From: an uncultured Pelagibacteraceae bacterium
GTDB taxonomy: Bacteria; Pseudomonadota; Alphaproteobacteria; Pelagibacterales; Pelagibacteraceae
Assembly (NCBI GenBank): GCA_902570785.1
Contig: CACFZK010000008.1
Location: forward strand, 1-50,735
Direction: 5' to 3'
Length of the DNA stretch: 50,735 nt
Shown: piece by piece, positions 27,028 to 36,050 of the stretch
Layout of the letters: the number at the start of each line of letters is the position of its first letter
Position numbering within the stretch: position 1 is the first letter of the stretch
Translations under genes and position numbers: made by a program
Notes under the pieces: model-generated
What the model saw: only the letters and a program-made list of their open reading frames with translations
Database searches by the model: none
Told to the model about the DNA's origin: nothing

Positions 27028-27758
27028 TAGATTTTAAAAATAAAAAAATTTTAATTACAGGAGCCACAGGTGGCATAGGCGGTTCTTTAGTTAAAAAATT
27101 TATTTCACTTAATGGAAACGTTTTGGGAACAGGGACAAAAGTTGAAAAATTAAATTTACTTCAAAAACAAAACCCAAGTATTAAAACTCACAAATTTGAT
27201 ATATCTGATCATTCAAAAATTGAGGAGTTTATTGAGACAGTATCAAATGAGCTTGGTGGGCTGGATATACTTATTAACAATGCTGGAGTAAATGTAGATA
27301 ATTTATCTTTAAGAATGAAAGACGAGGAGTGGAAAAAAGTTATTGATATAAATTTAACTTCTACATTTTTACTATCTAAATACGCAATTAAAAAAATGCT
27401 TAAAAATAAGTTTGGAAGGATTGTAAATATAACTTCTATTGTTGCCCATAGTGGAAATTTAGGTCAATCGAATTATTCAGCTTCTAAAGCTGGAATAATC
27501 GGTATGTCGAAAAGTTTAGCAATCGAATATGCAAAAAAAAATATTACTATAAACTGTGTCTCTCCAGGCTTCATAATTTCGGAGATGACTGAAAACTTAC
27601 CCGATAAAGTAAAAGAATATCTAACTTCAAGGATACCAATGGCAAGATTAGGCAATGGAGAAGACGTATCAAATTGTGCAGCCTTTTTATCGTCCGATTC
27701 ATCATCGTATGTAACTGGTGAAACAATACATGTTAATGGTGGTATGTATATGGCTTGA
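27024..27758 (+). CDS. fabG: 3-oxoacyl-ACP reductase
   Basis: 244 aa SDR enzyme using NADPH to reduce beta-ketoacyl-ACP. Cofactor loop TGATGGIG (12-19), NNAG (85-88), and the catalytic residues Ser138, Tyr151 and Lys155 in YSASKAG. C-terminal GETIHVNGGMYMA is typical of FabG. Followed 58 bases later by acpP. Confidence 0.97.
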   Translation: MIDFKNKKILITGATGGIGGSLVKKFISLNGNVLGTGTKVEKLNLLQKQNPSIKTHKFDISDHSKIEEFIETVSNELGGLDILINNAGVNVDNLSLRMKDEEWKKVIDINLTSTFLLSKYAIKKMLKNKFGRIVNITSIVAHSGNLGQSNYSASKAGIIGMSKSLAIEYAKKNITINCVSPGFIISEMTENLPDKVKEYLTSRIPMARLGNGEDVSNCAAFLSSDSSSYVTGETIHVNGGMYMA

Positions 27759-27816
27759 CAAAGAAAAAAAATAATTTTATTAACGGAAGAAAGAAAAATC
27801 AAATAAAAGGAATTAA

Positions 27817-28056
27817 ATGTCAAAAGATATAGCTGCAACAGTCAAAAAAATAGTAGTAGATCATTTGGGTGTTGAAGAAGATAAAGTAACAGAGGAAGCA
27901 AGTTTTATTGATGATCTCGGAGCAGACAGTTTAGACACAGTTGAGTTAGTAATGGCGTTTGAGGAAGAATTTGGATCAGAAATTTCTGACACCGAAGCTG
28001 AGAAAATTTTAACTGTTGGAGACGCTATAAAATTTATTGAAAACAAATCTAAGTAA
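27817..28056 (+). CDS. acpP: Acyl carrier protein
   Basis: 79 aa, acidic. The phosphopantetheine attachment site is Ser38 in [16 protein letters not shown] clear AAAGGAA ribosome-binding site precedes the ATG, as expected for a highly expressed protein. In many relatives fabF and mltG follow; here gmk comes after only 14-17 bases. Confidence 0.97.
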   Translation: MSKDIAATVKKIVVDHLGVEEDKVTEEASFIDDLGADSLDTVELVMAFEEEFGSEISDTEAEKILTVGDAIKFIENKSK

Positions 28057-28073
28057 AATTAAATTTTCTTTTG

Positions 28074-28652
28074 GTGAATAATTTGAGAAGCAAACCTCTC
28101 ATGCTTGTATTATCGTCTCCATCTGGTGCAGGCAAAACAACACTTTCAAAAAAAATCCAACAATCAGATAGTACATTTAGAATATCAGTTTCTCACACCA
28201 CAAGAAAACCAAGACCAAATGAGGTTGACGGTGTCGATTATCATTTTGTAAGTAAAGACGAATTTAAAATATTGTTAAAAAAAGACACTTTCTATGAGCA
28301 CTCAGAAATTTTTGGTAATTACTACGGAACTTCAAAAACCTCAGTAGATGAAATCGTAAAAAAAAAATTCAATGTATTATTCGATATTGATTGGAAGGGA
28401 GCAAAGCAACTAAGTGATTTTGATGAGTTAAATTTGCTCAAAATTTTCATTTTACCACCAAGCAAAGAAGAGTTAGAGAAAAGGTTAATATCAAGAAATC
28501 AAGACGGAAAAGACTCTATAAAAAAAAGACTTTTAGCCTATTCCCAAGATATAAAACACGCCAATGAATATGACCATGTTATAACAAATGATAGTGTTGA
28601 AAATTGCTTTAATAAAATTTTAAAAATAATAAAAGAGTATCCAAACAATTAA
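28074..28652 (+). CDS. gmk: Guanylate kinase
   Basis: About 192 aa. Phosphorylates GMP to GDP. Walker A SSPSGAGKTTL, then SVSHTTRKPRPNEVDGVDYHF and FDIDWKGAKQL, the conserved GMP-binding segments. Start is GTG 28074 (or TTG 28071); no ATG lies upstream in frame. Convergent with ksgA, 8 bases between stops. Confidence 0.95.
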   Translation: MNNLRSKPLMLVLSSPSGAGKTTLSKKIQQSDSTFRISVSHTTRKPRPNEVDGVDYHFVSKDEFKILLKKDTFYEHSEIFGNYYGTSKTSVDEIVKKKFNVLFDIDWKGAKQLSDFDELNLLKIFILPPSKEELEKRLISRNQDGKDSIKKRLLAYSQDIKHANEYDHVITNDSVENCFNKILKIIKEYPNN

Positions 28653-28660
28653 TCTTAAGA

Positions 28661-29449
28661 TCAATTTTTTTCATAATATTGTGTTAATTTATAATATTGA
28701 TCTATAGATAGGTCAGATGGACGAAGACTTAAATCAATATTGAGTTTCTTTGCAACAAAAATGTAGTTTTTAAATAATTTTGCAAATGGTTTATTTATCA
28801 TTTTTCTTTTATTATTAAAAAAGATATTTGTAATAAACTCTAAATTTTTCATATTTTTAATTTTATACTTACTATCTTTTTTTGGTTTAAAAACTACTAT
28901 CTTTGAATCAATAGCGGGTATAGGAAAAAAACAATTTTTTGAAACGCTAAAACTTTTAATAACTTCAAGACGATATTTTGTTAAAATTGTTAATCTTCCG
29001 TATTGTTTTGTTTTAGATTTTGCCAATATTCTGTCAGCAACTTCTTTTTGAAACATAAAAATAATTTTTTTATAAAAAGGAGGCCATTCATTCAAATTTA
29101 TAAAATTTACCAAAATTTGAGTTGAAATATTGTATGGTAAATTACCAAATACTATTATATCTTTAAAATTTATCTTATTTAAATTCATTTTAAGTATATC
29201 TTTATTCACAATATAAATTTTTTTATTGCCAATATAATCTTTTTTTAATTTTTCTGAAAATCTAACATCTTTTTCTACAGCAATAAGATTATTTATTTCT
29301 TTTTGAACTATAAATTTAGTCAGGTTACCAGAACCTGGACCGATCTCCATAATATTTTGGTTTTTTAAATTTTCAACAGATAATATTTTATTGATTATAT
29401 TTTTATCGTTAAGGAAATTTTGTCCAAGAGATTTTTTAAGTTTAAACAT
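28661..29449 (-). CDS. rsmA: 16S rRNA dimethyladenosine transferase (KsgA/RsmA)
   Basis: 262 aa. Dimethylates A1518 and A1519 (E. coli numbering) in 16S rRNA, a late small-subunit assembly check. N-terminal KKSLGQNFLND, SAM motif IMEIGPGSGNLT, catalytic FGNLPYNIS (N-L-P-Y). Last gene of lptF-lptG-lptD-surA-pdxA-ksgA, overlapping pdxA by 8 bases. Confidence 0.95.
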   Translation of the reverse strand: MFKLKKSLGQNFLNDKNIINKILSVENLKNQNIMEIGPGSGNLTKFIVQKEINNLIAVEKDVRFSEKLKKDYIGNKKIYIVNKDILKMNLNKINFKDIIVFGNLPYNISTQILVNFINLNEWPPFYKKIIFMFQKEVADRILAKSKTKQYGRLTILTKYRLEVIKSFSVSKNCFFPIPAIDSKIVVFKPKKDSKYKIKNMKNLEFITNIFFNNKRKMINKPFAKLFKNYIFVAKKLNIDLSLRPSDLSIDQYYKLTQYYEKN

Positions 29450-30401
29450 TAATATGTTTAAAAAATTTTATAGACTCAATTAAACTAAAAGGATTCGCTA
29501 GATTTTTTCGTATAATATCAATTCCAGTCCCGTGGTCTGGCGATATACGTAAATAAGGAAGACCTGCTGTAATGTTTATTGCATCAAATTTAAATAATGC
29601 TTTAAAGGGTGATAACACTTGATCGTGATACATTCCCACTAAAATATCAAATCTTTTTCTTTTGTTAAAGGCAGTATCTGCCGGAATCGGACCATTTACT
29701 TTAATACCTTTTTTTTTAAGTTTAATAATAGTTGGTAAAATAATTTTTTTTTCTTCAGAGTCATTTTTTAATTCATAATTATGAGGATTTAGCCCCAAGA
29801 CACAAATTTTTGGTTTAAAATGAAAATAATTTAAATAAAATTTATTTATTGTAATTATTTTCTCATAAATCATTTTTTTGGATAAATTTTTTGAAATATT
29901 TCTAATTTGAATATGAGTTGTAATAGGGCAAACAGATAATTTCTTATTATAGATAATCATTGCTTCCTTTCCTAGAACATTTGAATTTTTTGCTAAATAC
30001 TCTGTAAGACCAAAATTAGAGTTAAAGATGTCATTTTTATTTATAGGACAATTGACAAAACCTTGTATTTTTTTTTGTAGTGACATCTTAATTGCTATTT
30101 TAATACATTTAAGAACATATTTACTTTTAGACTTTTTGTTTATTTTGTATGGCTTTTTGAAATTTAAAGGCACATCGTAAATTAATAAATCTTTCTTAAA
30201 ATTATTGTCTTCTAAATATGAAATTTTTTTGATGTTTGTTTTAATTTTTAATAAAGTTAGTTGTTTAGCAATAAGTTTATAATTACCAATCACAAAAATA
30301 TTAATATTTTTATATAACCCCTTTTTTTTCCAAGCTTTAGCTATTAACTCTGTGCTAATACTTTCTGGATCACCAGCAATAATTGCAACTAATTTTTTCA
30401 T
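29442..30401 (-). CDS. pdxA: 4-hydroxythreonine-4-phosphate dehydrogenase
   Basis: 319 aa. Oxidises 4-phosphohydroxy-L-threonine in pyridoxal-5'-phosphate synthesis (DXP-dependent route). Metal-binding His residues appear in PITTHIQ, GLNPHNYE and VGMYHDQVLSPFK. ITAGLPYLRISPDHGTG is the C-terminal signature (usually G-L-P-x-x-R-T-S-x-D-H-G-T). The usual GLNPHAGE is changed to GLNPHNYE, but the His is kept. It overlaps surA by 4 bases. This surA-pdxA-ksgA order is conserved widely in proteobacteria. Confidence 0.93.
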   Translation of the reverse strand: MKKLVAIIAGDPESISTELIAKAWKKKGLYKNINIFVIGNYKLIAKQLTLLKIKTNIKKISYLEDNNFKKDLLIYDVPLNFKKPYKINKKSKSKYVLKCIKIAIKMSLQKKIQGFVNCPINKNDIFNSNFGLTEYLAKNSNVLGKEAMIIYNKKLSVCPITTHIQIRNISKNLSKKMIYEKIITINKFYLNYFHFKPKICVLGLNPHNYELKNDSEEKKIILPTIIKLKKKGIKVNGPIPADTAFNKRKRFDILVGMYHDQVLSPFKALFKFDAINITAGLPYLRISPDHGTGIDIIRKNLANPFSLIESIKFFKHINV

Positions 30402-31351
30402 AAAAAACTTATTTGAATAGTTTTTTCTAATTTTGAGTAGTGCGCTTTTGAGAACATTTGTAATTTTTTTTCTTTTTCCTGTCTGACAATTCGATTTTTT
30501 ACCTTCTCAATATTTTTTTCAAATACTTTTTCACCTACTTTTTTGATAATAACAATTGTGTCATCTAAATAAATAGGTTTACTTAACTCCTCAGTTTTAA
30601 GAAATTTTATATTTTCAAAAATTTTTTTTGATAAATTTTTTTCGTCAATCCAACCAATATTTCCTCCATATTGAGAAGAATTTGAAATACTAAACTTTTT
30701 AGCAGTATTTTCGAAACCTTCAGTTTCTATATTTTTGTAAATATTATTTAAAGTTTCCTTTTCATTATTTTGGGTTAGGTTAATTTCAATTTCTGATAAT
30801 AAAAATAATCTTTTTTCTTTTATATTTTCCATTTCAAATCTAATTTTATTTTCCATCTCATTTGTATTTAGTACAACTTTATTTTTGTATAGTTGAAAAA
30901 TCAAAGTATTCCATTTTAGATCAATTTTAAATCTATCCTTTAGATTTTTTATATTTAAATTATTTTGTAATAGAAGTTGTTCTAATCCATCCTCAGTTGT
31001 TCCAAGATTATTTGAGGTTTTATTAATTAAATTTTGTAAATCCTTAGTATTAAATTCATTAATCTTATATTTATTTATTTCAATTTCTTTAATTTTTCTT
31101 GTTATTAATCCCTGTACTGCTACAGACTTGAATGTTTCTCTATTTGAGCTATCTAATTTGATATTGTTTAAAAAAGATATTAGCCTCATTTCTTTAATTA
31201 AATCTAAGTATGTAATTGGCTGATCTCCTACAGAAATAATTACAGAATTATTAATATTTGAATTAGTTTTACTGAGATTAAAAAAAAATAATAATATAAA
31301 AAAAAATAAAATTTTTTTATTATTTAATAGCCGGGGCAAATGCATCACCAA
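30398..31351 (-). CDS. surA: SurA-like periplasmic peptidyl-prolyl isomerase/chaperone
   Basis: 317 aa. An N-terminal signal/anchor (about 10-30), a SurA_N chaperone domain (about 35-160; SVGDQPITYLDLIKEMR) and one parvulin PPIC domain (about 175-275; SEIEINL..., QYGGNIGWIDEKNLS). E. coli SurA has two parvulin domains; one is usual in alphaproteobacteria. It carries unfolded outer-membrane proteins, including LptD, to BAM. It overlaps lptD by 32 bases. The start could be Met1 or Met3. Confidence 0.88.
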   Translation of the reverse strand: MVMHLPRLLNNKKILFFFILLFFFNLSKTNSNINNSVIISVGDQPITYLDLIKEMRLISFLNNIKLDSSNRETFKSVAVQGLITRKIKEIEINKYKINEFNTKDLQNLINKTSNNLGTTEDGLEQLLLQNNLNIKNLKDRFKIDLKWNTLIFQLYKNKVVLNTNEMENKIRFEMENIKEKRLFLLSEIEINLTQNNEKETLNNIYKNIETEGFENTAKKFSISNSSQYGGNIGWIDEKNLSKKIFENIKFLKTEELSKPIYLDDTIVIIKKVGEKVFEKNIEKVKNRIVRQEKEKKLQMFSKAHYSKLEKTIQISFL

Positions 31352-33662
31352 GTGGTATCAATGAAATTTTAAACATTAAAGTGTCTGAGTGTTCTAAATC
31401 TCTATCTTCATAAAATTTTCTCCTAAATACAACTCCAGCTCGTAAACAGTCGTTTAAGTAATTATATGCTAAACTATAAAATTCAGTAGACTCGGTCTCA
31501 AGATTTCTTCTAAAATCAAAATTCATTTCACTAAATTCATTAAGTTCAACTTTCAAATCAGATTTTATATAATTTGTACTTCCAATGTGGTTATTTTCTT
31601 CTAAATATTTCAGATTAAAATTTAAATTACCAGTTATCAAATTAGCTCCAAATTCATTATAATTGATTTCATTAAAGTTTTGATCTAAAGAAAACTCATT
31701 TTCAAGTCTTAAATTTTCATTTATTTTAATAAATCCATTACCAACAATATCTGAGGTTTGATCATTCAAAGAACTTCTTATAGGTATATCGTTATTTTTG
31801 TCCATATTGTAAACTTGTCCAATAGCAACTGAGTAATTTTCATCACCAGGAATATTATTTTCATCTAGTTCATTTCCAGAGAATTCTAAACCTAATGCAA
31901 TGCTCGTCCCCTTTTCAATTACATCAATTTGTGAATTTTTATTTAATGAAAATAAATTTGAATAAGCAAGTTTAGTATCATCATCTTTTATATTTCTCAT
32001 GTGCCCTGGAGCATATCTAAAAGATATTTTGGGGGTAAAAAAATTAATTAAATTATTATTTTCATTTCTTTTTGCTAATGGAAGACTTGTATTATAAGCT
32101 AAAGCACTAGATGCTTCTGAATTAAATCCCTCAGTTTTATGCGTGTCTGCGTCTGCCTCATAATTTACAATTTTTAATAGTCCCTCAAATTCACTTTTTA
32201 TACCCATAACATTTGAAAGAGGTTTTGATTTCCAATTAAAATCATTAACCCACATTTTTGTAGTTTGATCAACTTCAACATTTTTTACGTAAGCACTGCT
32301 TAAAAGATTAATTAAACCAAGTTTTTTATCATTATATATATTTCTTTCAAATGATACACTTGGTAAAAAATATTCATATTTTGATCTATCTGTTTTTTTT
32401 AAGTCCTCAAAAATACTCGCCGAAAGTCCTAAGTAATTCGTATCATCTTGAAATTCATAATTTATATTTGAGTTTAAGATATTATTTGCACTATCCACTA
32501 GCTCAGTATTGATATCATGAACCTCTAAATATGTTGGATTTGATACTCTTTGTATATTTATTTCAAGATCACTGAAGTAGTCTTCATCTGAAAAATCTGC
32601 GTTGTACTTTGCAAAAAAGTGGGATCTTGATCCTGGTAGTTTTATATTATCTGTATCTTTGTACCCCTCAGTGTAACTTGTATCTACTATTAAATTTGAA
32701 TTAATAAATGCCTGTCTATATTCATTAAATATAATGGCGTTTTCGTTTGCATAAAATTTTGGAGCTATTGTTATATCTTTATCTTTAGATATTGCCCAGA
32801 AGTAGGGAATAGTTGAGCCAAATCCCACCATTGAACTGTCTGTAAACCTCGGTACAAGAAAACCTGATTGCCTTTTTACAGTAGGGTCGGGATGAAAAAA
32901 TTTTGGAAAATAAAAAACAGGAAAATCATATATTTTCATTACAGCATTTTCGTAATAAATAGTTTTTTTTGCAGCGTTATGCTCTATAGTTTTAGCTCTT
33001 ATTACCCATGGTGGGCATTTATCATTTTCTCTTATTTTACATGATGTAAAAACACCTTTTTCGAAAATTGTATTTTCTTTTGTTATCGTGGCACTATTTG
33101 CAAAAAATCTTGGATCATTTCGTTCATCTTCTTTTAAAGAATTTTCATTAAAATAGGATTTTATATCACTTCCAACTATTTTATTTTTTACTTCATCAAT
33201 GTAAATTTCGCTAAATAGATACTTATTTTCTCTATTATCTAACACTTCAATATTTCCTTTTGAAAAAAACATTTTTTTTAATGTGAGATAATTGAACATA
33301 TCAACAGTAATTTTATTTTGGTTGGGATCAGTTATAATAGTAGTATCTTGTGAATAAATTAACTTTTTATTATCGTCGTAGGTAATATCTTCTCCAATAA
33401 CTTCATATTTTTCAGATGTTAAAATTCTTGTTGGCCCAATTGTTTTGACAATTCCATTATCTTTATCGTATTCAGCATTATCAGAGTAAATTACATTTTT
33501 ATCTTTATCAAAAATTTCAACATTGCCTTTTGCGTATACTATTTGTCCAGTTTTATCTATTTCAACTGTAGAGGCATTAATAAATAATTCTTCAGAGTAA
33601 CTTTTCTGAATATTAATTATTATTAAAATTGCAATAATGTATTTTATAAATTTACTTATCAT
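31320..33662 (-). CDS. lptD: LPS-assembly protein LptD
   Basis: 780 aa. Outer-membrane beta-barrel that inserts LPS into the outer leaflet. Signal peptide about 1-23 (ends SYS), N-terminal OstA/LptA-like beta-jellyroll about 25-200 (repeated ...AKGNVEIFD, FSKGNIEVLDN), then the barrel with FPVFYFPKFFHPDPTVKRQS. Cysteines in TSCKIRENDKCPPW and YNYLNDCLRAG are placed for the inter-domain disulfides. Overlaps lptG by 11 bases and surA by 32. Confidence 0.95.
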   Translation of the reverse strand: MISKFIKYIIAILIIINIQKSYSEELFINASTVEIDKTGQIVYAKGNVEIFDKDKNVIYSDNAEYDKDNGIVKTIGPTRILTSEKYEVIGEDITYDDNKKLIYSQDTTIITDPNQNKITVDMFNYLTLKKMFFSKGNIEVLDNRENKYLFSEIYIDEVKNKIVGSDIKSYFNENSLKEDERNDPRFFANSATITKENTIFEKGVFTSCKIRENDKCPPWVIRAKTIEHNAAKKTIYYENAVMKIYDFPVFYFPKFFHPDPTVKRQSGFLVPRFTDSSMVGFGSTIPYFWAISKDKDITIAPKFYANENAIIFNEYRQAFINSNLIVDTSYTEGYKDTDNIKLPGSRSHFFAKYNADFSDEDYFSDLEINIQRVSNPTYLEVHDINTELVDSANNILNSNINYEFQDDTNYLGLSASIFEDLKKTDRSKYEYFLPSVSFERNIYNDKKLGLINLLSSAYVKNVEVDQTTKMWVNDFNWKSKPLSNVMGIKSEFEGLLKIVNYEADADTHKTEGFNSEASSALAYNTSLPLAKRNENNNLINFFTPKISFRYAPGHMRNIKDDDTKLAYSNLFSLNKNSQIDVIEKGTSIALGLEFSGNELDENNIPGDENYSVAIGQVYNMDKNNDIPIRSSLNDQTSDIVGNGFIKINENLRLENEFSLDQNFNEINYNEFGANLITGNLNFNLKYLEENNHIGSTNYIKSDLKVELNEFSEMNFDFRRNLETESTEFYSLAYNYLNDCLRAGVVFRRKFYEDRDLEHSDTLMFKISLIPLGDAFAPAIK

Positions 33663-34740
33663 TTATTTGCATTACTCCTATACTACAAAACAGAGATAGA
33701 ATAATTACTGGTGACCATACGGAAAGTATTATTGGAATTTTCTCAGTTGTTCCTAAAGCGGCTGAAAAGTTTTTAAAGTAAAAGATTATTACACACAGCA
33801 ATATAGACAGCAGAATATAGTAAGTATTTTGCTTTCTTTTATTTGTATTTAAAGTAAACATTGATGCTAAACATACCATCAAAATCAAGAAAAAAGGTAA
33901 TGATAAGTAAAAGTGTTTTTTTTCAGTAAGTAGAACGGGATTGTAACCTTTGCCGACAAGATGATCCATGTTTGCTAATAAATTAAAAAAGGACACCGTA
34001 TCTAAATTTGAGTAAATTGAATTTAATTTTTCTACATTAAACGTTGATTCAAATTTAAAGGTTAAAAATTCTTCAATCTTTTTTTCTTCAGTAAAATTAA
34101 TTTTTCTACCATTTTGCAAAATCCACGGATTCTCGGATATTCTTGCTTCTGAAGCCTCAAGCCTTGAATACAAAACATAATTTTCATCAAATTTATAAAT
34201 TGATACATTTATCAACCTATTGCCCTCTAGGCTTTGTGATTTTATGATGTTTACATTATTCCCTATTATTTCTCTTATCCAAATACCATTGGAATTAATA
34301 GATGCAAGATGAGATTTGTCCAAATCATATCTTCCCTTTATGTCTTCGTAGTATTTCACAGTTGCAGAAGTAAGGGGGTTCAAAACAAATAAAATGACAA
34401 TTGAAATAAATATAGAGGAAATAGAAAATAATATTAAAAAGTTAACATTTGAGAATCCAAATGTTTTTAATGCAATTATGTCCCTATTATCTTTGAGTTT
34501 TATAAATACAACCATTGATGAAATAAAAAGAATAAATGGCAGCAAATTTATTATTATACTAGGTATTACCAACAAAGATAATTTTATGGGCATTAGAATA
34601 CCAACATCATAGTTTTTAAAAAAATTAATTTCTTCAAACAAATTCATTATCAATCCAAGGCAACAAAAAATTAAAACAACATTTATGAATGTTTTTAAAA
34701 ATTGACTGATTAAATACGTATTTATAATTGAGTTATTCAT
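33652..34740 (-). CDS. lptG: LPS export permease LptG
   Basis: 362 aa YjgP/YjgQ family. Three N-terminal membrane helices, a periplasmic jellyroll (about 125-265), three C-terminal helices. It works with LptF and the LptB ATPase to extract LPS from the inner membrane. Assigned LptG rather than LptF by order (second gene) and the NPLTSATVKYYEDIKGRYD region; the two families are similar. Confidence 0.9.
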   Translation of the reverse strand: MNNSIINTYLISQFLKTFINVVLIFCCLGLIMNLFEEINFFKNYDVGILMPIKLSLLVIPSIIINLLPFILFISSMVVFIKLKDNRDIIALKTFGFSNVNFLILFSISSIFISIVILFVLNPLTSATVKYYEDIKGRYDLDKSHLASINSNGIWIREIIGNNVNIIKSQSLEGNRLINVSIYKFDENYVLYSRLEASEARISENPWILQNGRKINFTEEKKIEEFLTFKFESTFNVEKLNSIYSNLDTVSFFNLLANMDHLVGKGYNPVLLTEKKHFYLSLPFFLILMVCLASMFTLNTNKRKQNTYYILLSILLCVIIFYFKNFSAALGTTEKIPIILSVWSPVIILSLFCSIGVMQINDK

Positions 34741-34742
34741 AA

Positions 34743-35894
34743 TTATTTTTTTAAATTTTCATTATAAAACTGTTTAAATAATAAATAGTAAAAAAAGGGA
34801 ACACTAATTAAGGGAATTAAATAATATAGATAAGAGTAAAAAAGAGATTTACCAGAATATCTAACTAAGATTTCAGCAGTAACTAAAATTAAAAAAGATA
34901 ACCCAAAATAAAAATATTTAAATAAATTTTTTCTTTTGCTCTCATTTCTGGAAATAAGTAAAAATGATAAAATTAAACTTAATGTTGGGATATATAAAGG
35001 CATACCAAATCGCCTATTTAATTCTGCTAAGGTATCAATTTTTGAATCTGTTTTAGGGCAATTTAAAATTTGAATATTTTTATTTTTTGAAAGTATACAA
35101 TCTATTAAAGTTTTTGATGAGGTTTCTTGAATTTTGGGCATAATAATTGACTTTGTTTTTAAACCTTCCATTTGCATGTTAGTTTTAATAAAGTTAATAG
35201 ATATAATTTCTTTCTTATCATTTTCTTTTTGTATAGTTCCATTTTTTAGTGCCAAATAATTTCCTTTTGCGCCCTCTTCAATTCTGCCTTCCTTCGCATA
35301 AATAGTTACATTATTTGAGTCTTTAGAATTATCTAGGCTTTTTAAAACACTTCCATCATCTCTTATAAAAATATTTTTAAGAACTCCATTTTGTTTTTTT
35401 TCTTCCACGTATATTGTGAGACCATCAATTGTATCATTAAATTGCTGAGACTTTATCATTGTAGATACATAATCTAAATTTGAGGATTTAATTAATGATC
35501 TTGATTTATTTAAAAACTCTGGGTTAATTAAAGATGAAAAAAATAATTGTAAAATTGTTACTAAAATTGAAACTTTAAAAAAGAAATTTACAATTTTGAT
35601 TTTATTTAATCCAGATGTCCAGAGTATTAAAAATTCACTTTCATTCTCAAATTTTAGAACTATTAAAAACAAAGCAATTAAAAAAGATAATGGTATAAAT
35701 TTAGTTAAAATTTTTGGGATATTTAATAATGAGTAATTTAGATAAACAGTGACACCATGTCCATCCTCAACTATTAAATCTAAAAAGTTGACCGCTTGTA
35801 CTGCCCAAACTATTATGCTAAAAGTGAACAATACTAAGAAAAAATACTTACTTAGTTCAGTGAAAAAGTGTTTATAAATTTTATTACTCAACAT
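34743..35894 (-). CDS. lptF: LPS export permease LptF
   Basis: 383 aa YjgP/YjgQ family, first gene of the six-gene minus-strand LPS/OMP operon. Six predicted membrane helices in a 3+3 arrangement around a periplasmic domain (about 125-290). Contains SLINPEFLNKSRSLI and ELNRRFGMPLYIPTLSL, typical of LptF. Two bases separate it from lptG. The promoter must lie in the 156-base gap shared with pepA; I could not place it with confidence. Confidence 0.9.
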   Translation of the reverse strand: MLSNKIYKHFFTELSKYFFLVLFTFSIIVWAVQAVNFLDLIVEDGHGVTVYLNYSLLNIPKILTKFIPLSFLIALFLIVLKFENESEFLILWTSGLNKIKIVNFFFKVSILVTILQLFFSSLINPEFLNKSRSLIKSSNLDYVSTMIKSQQFNDTIDGLTIYVEEKKQNGVLKNIFIRDDGSVLKSLDNSKDSNNVTIYAKEGRIEEGAKGNYLALKNGTIQKENDKKEIISINFIKTNMQMEGLKTKSIIMPKIQETSSKTLIDCILSKNKNIQILNCPKTDSKIDTLAELNRRFGMPLYIPTLSLILSFLLISRNESKRKNLFKYFYFGLSFLILVTAEILVRYSGKSLFYSYLYYLIPLISVPFFYYLLFKQFYNENLKK

Positions 35895-36050
35895 TATTTA
35901 TGTTTTTGTATATAATTAAAGCAAGTTTAAATAAATTTCAATCTAGAGTTGACCAAATGATAAACTTTATAAAAAAATTTGATGATAAATGCGAAAATTT
36001 CCGTTTTTTATACCTGAGGTTTCTCTTTATTCAATCATTTTAAAAAAATT
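35895..36050. promoter_or_regulatory. Divergent lptF / pepA intergenic region
   Basis: 156 bases holding the promoters of two divergent units. TATAAT occurs on the plus strand at about 35910, and a TTGACC at about 35948; neither forms a clean pair. No ORF or stable hairpin seen. Confidence 0.4.
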
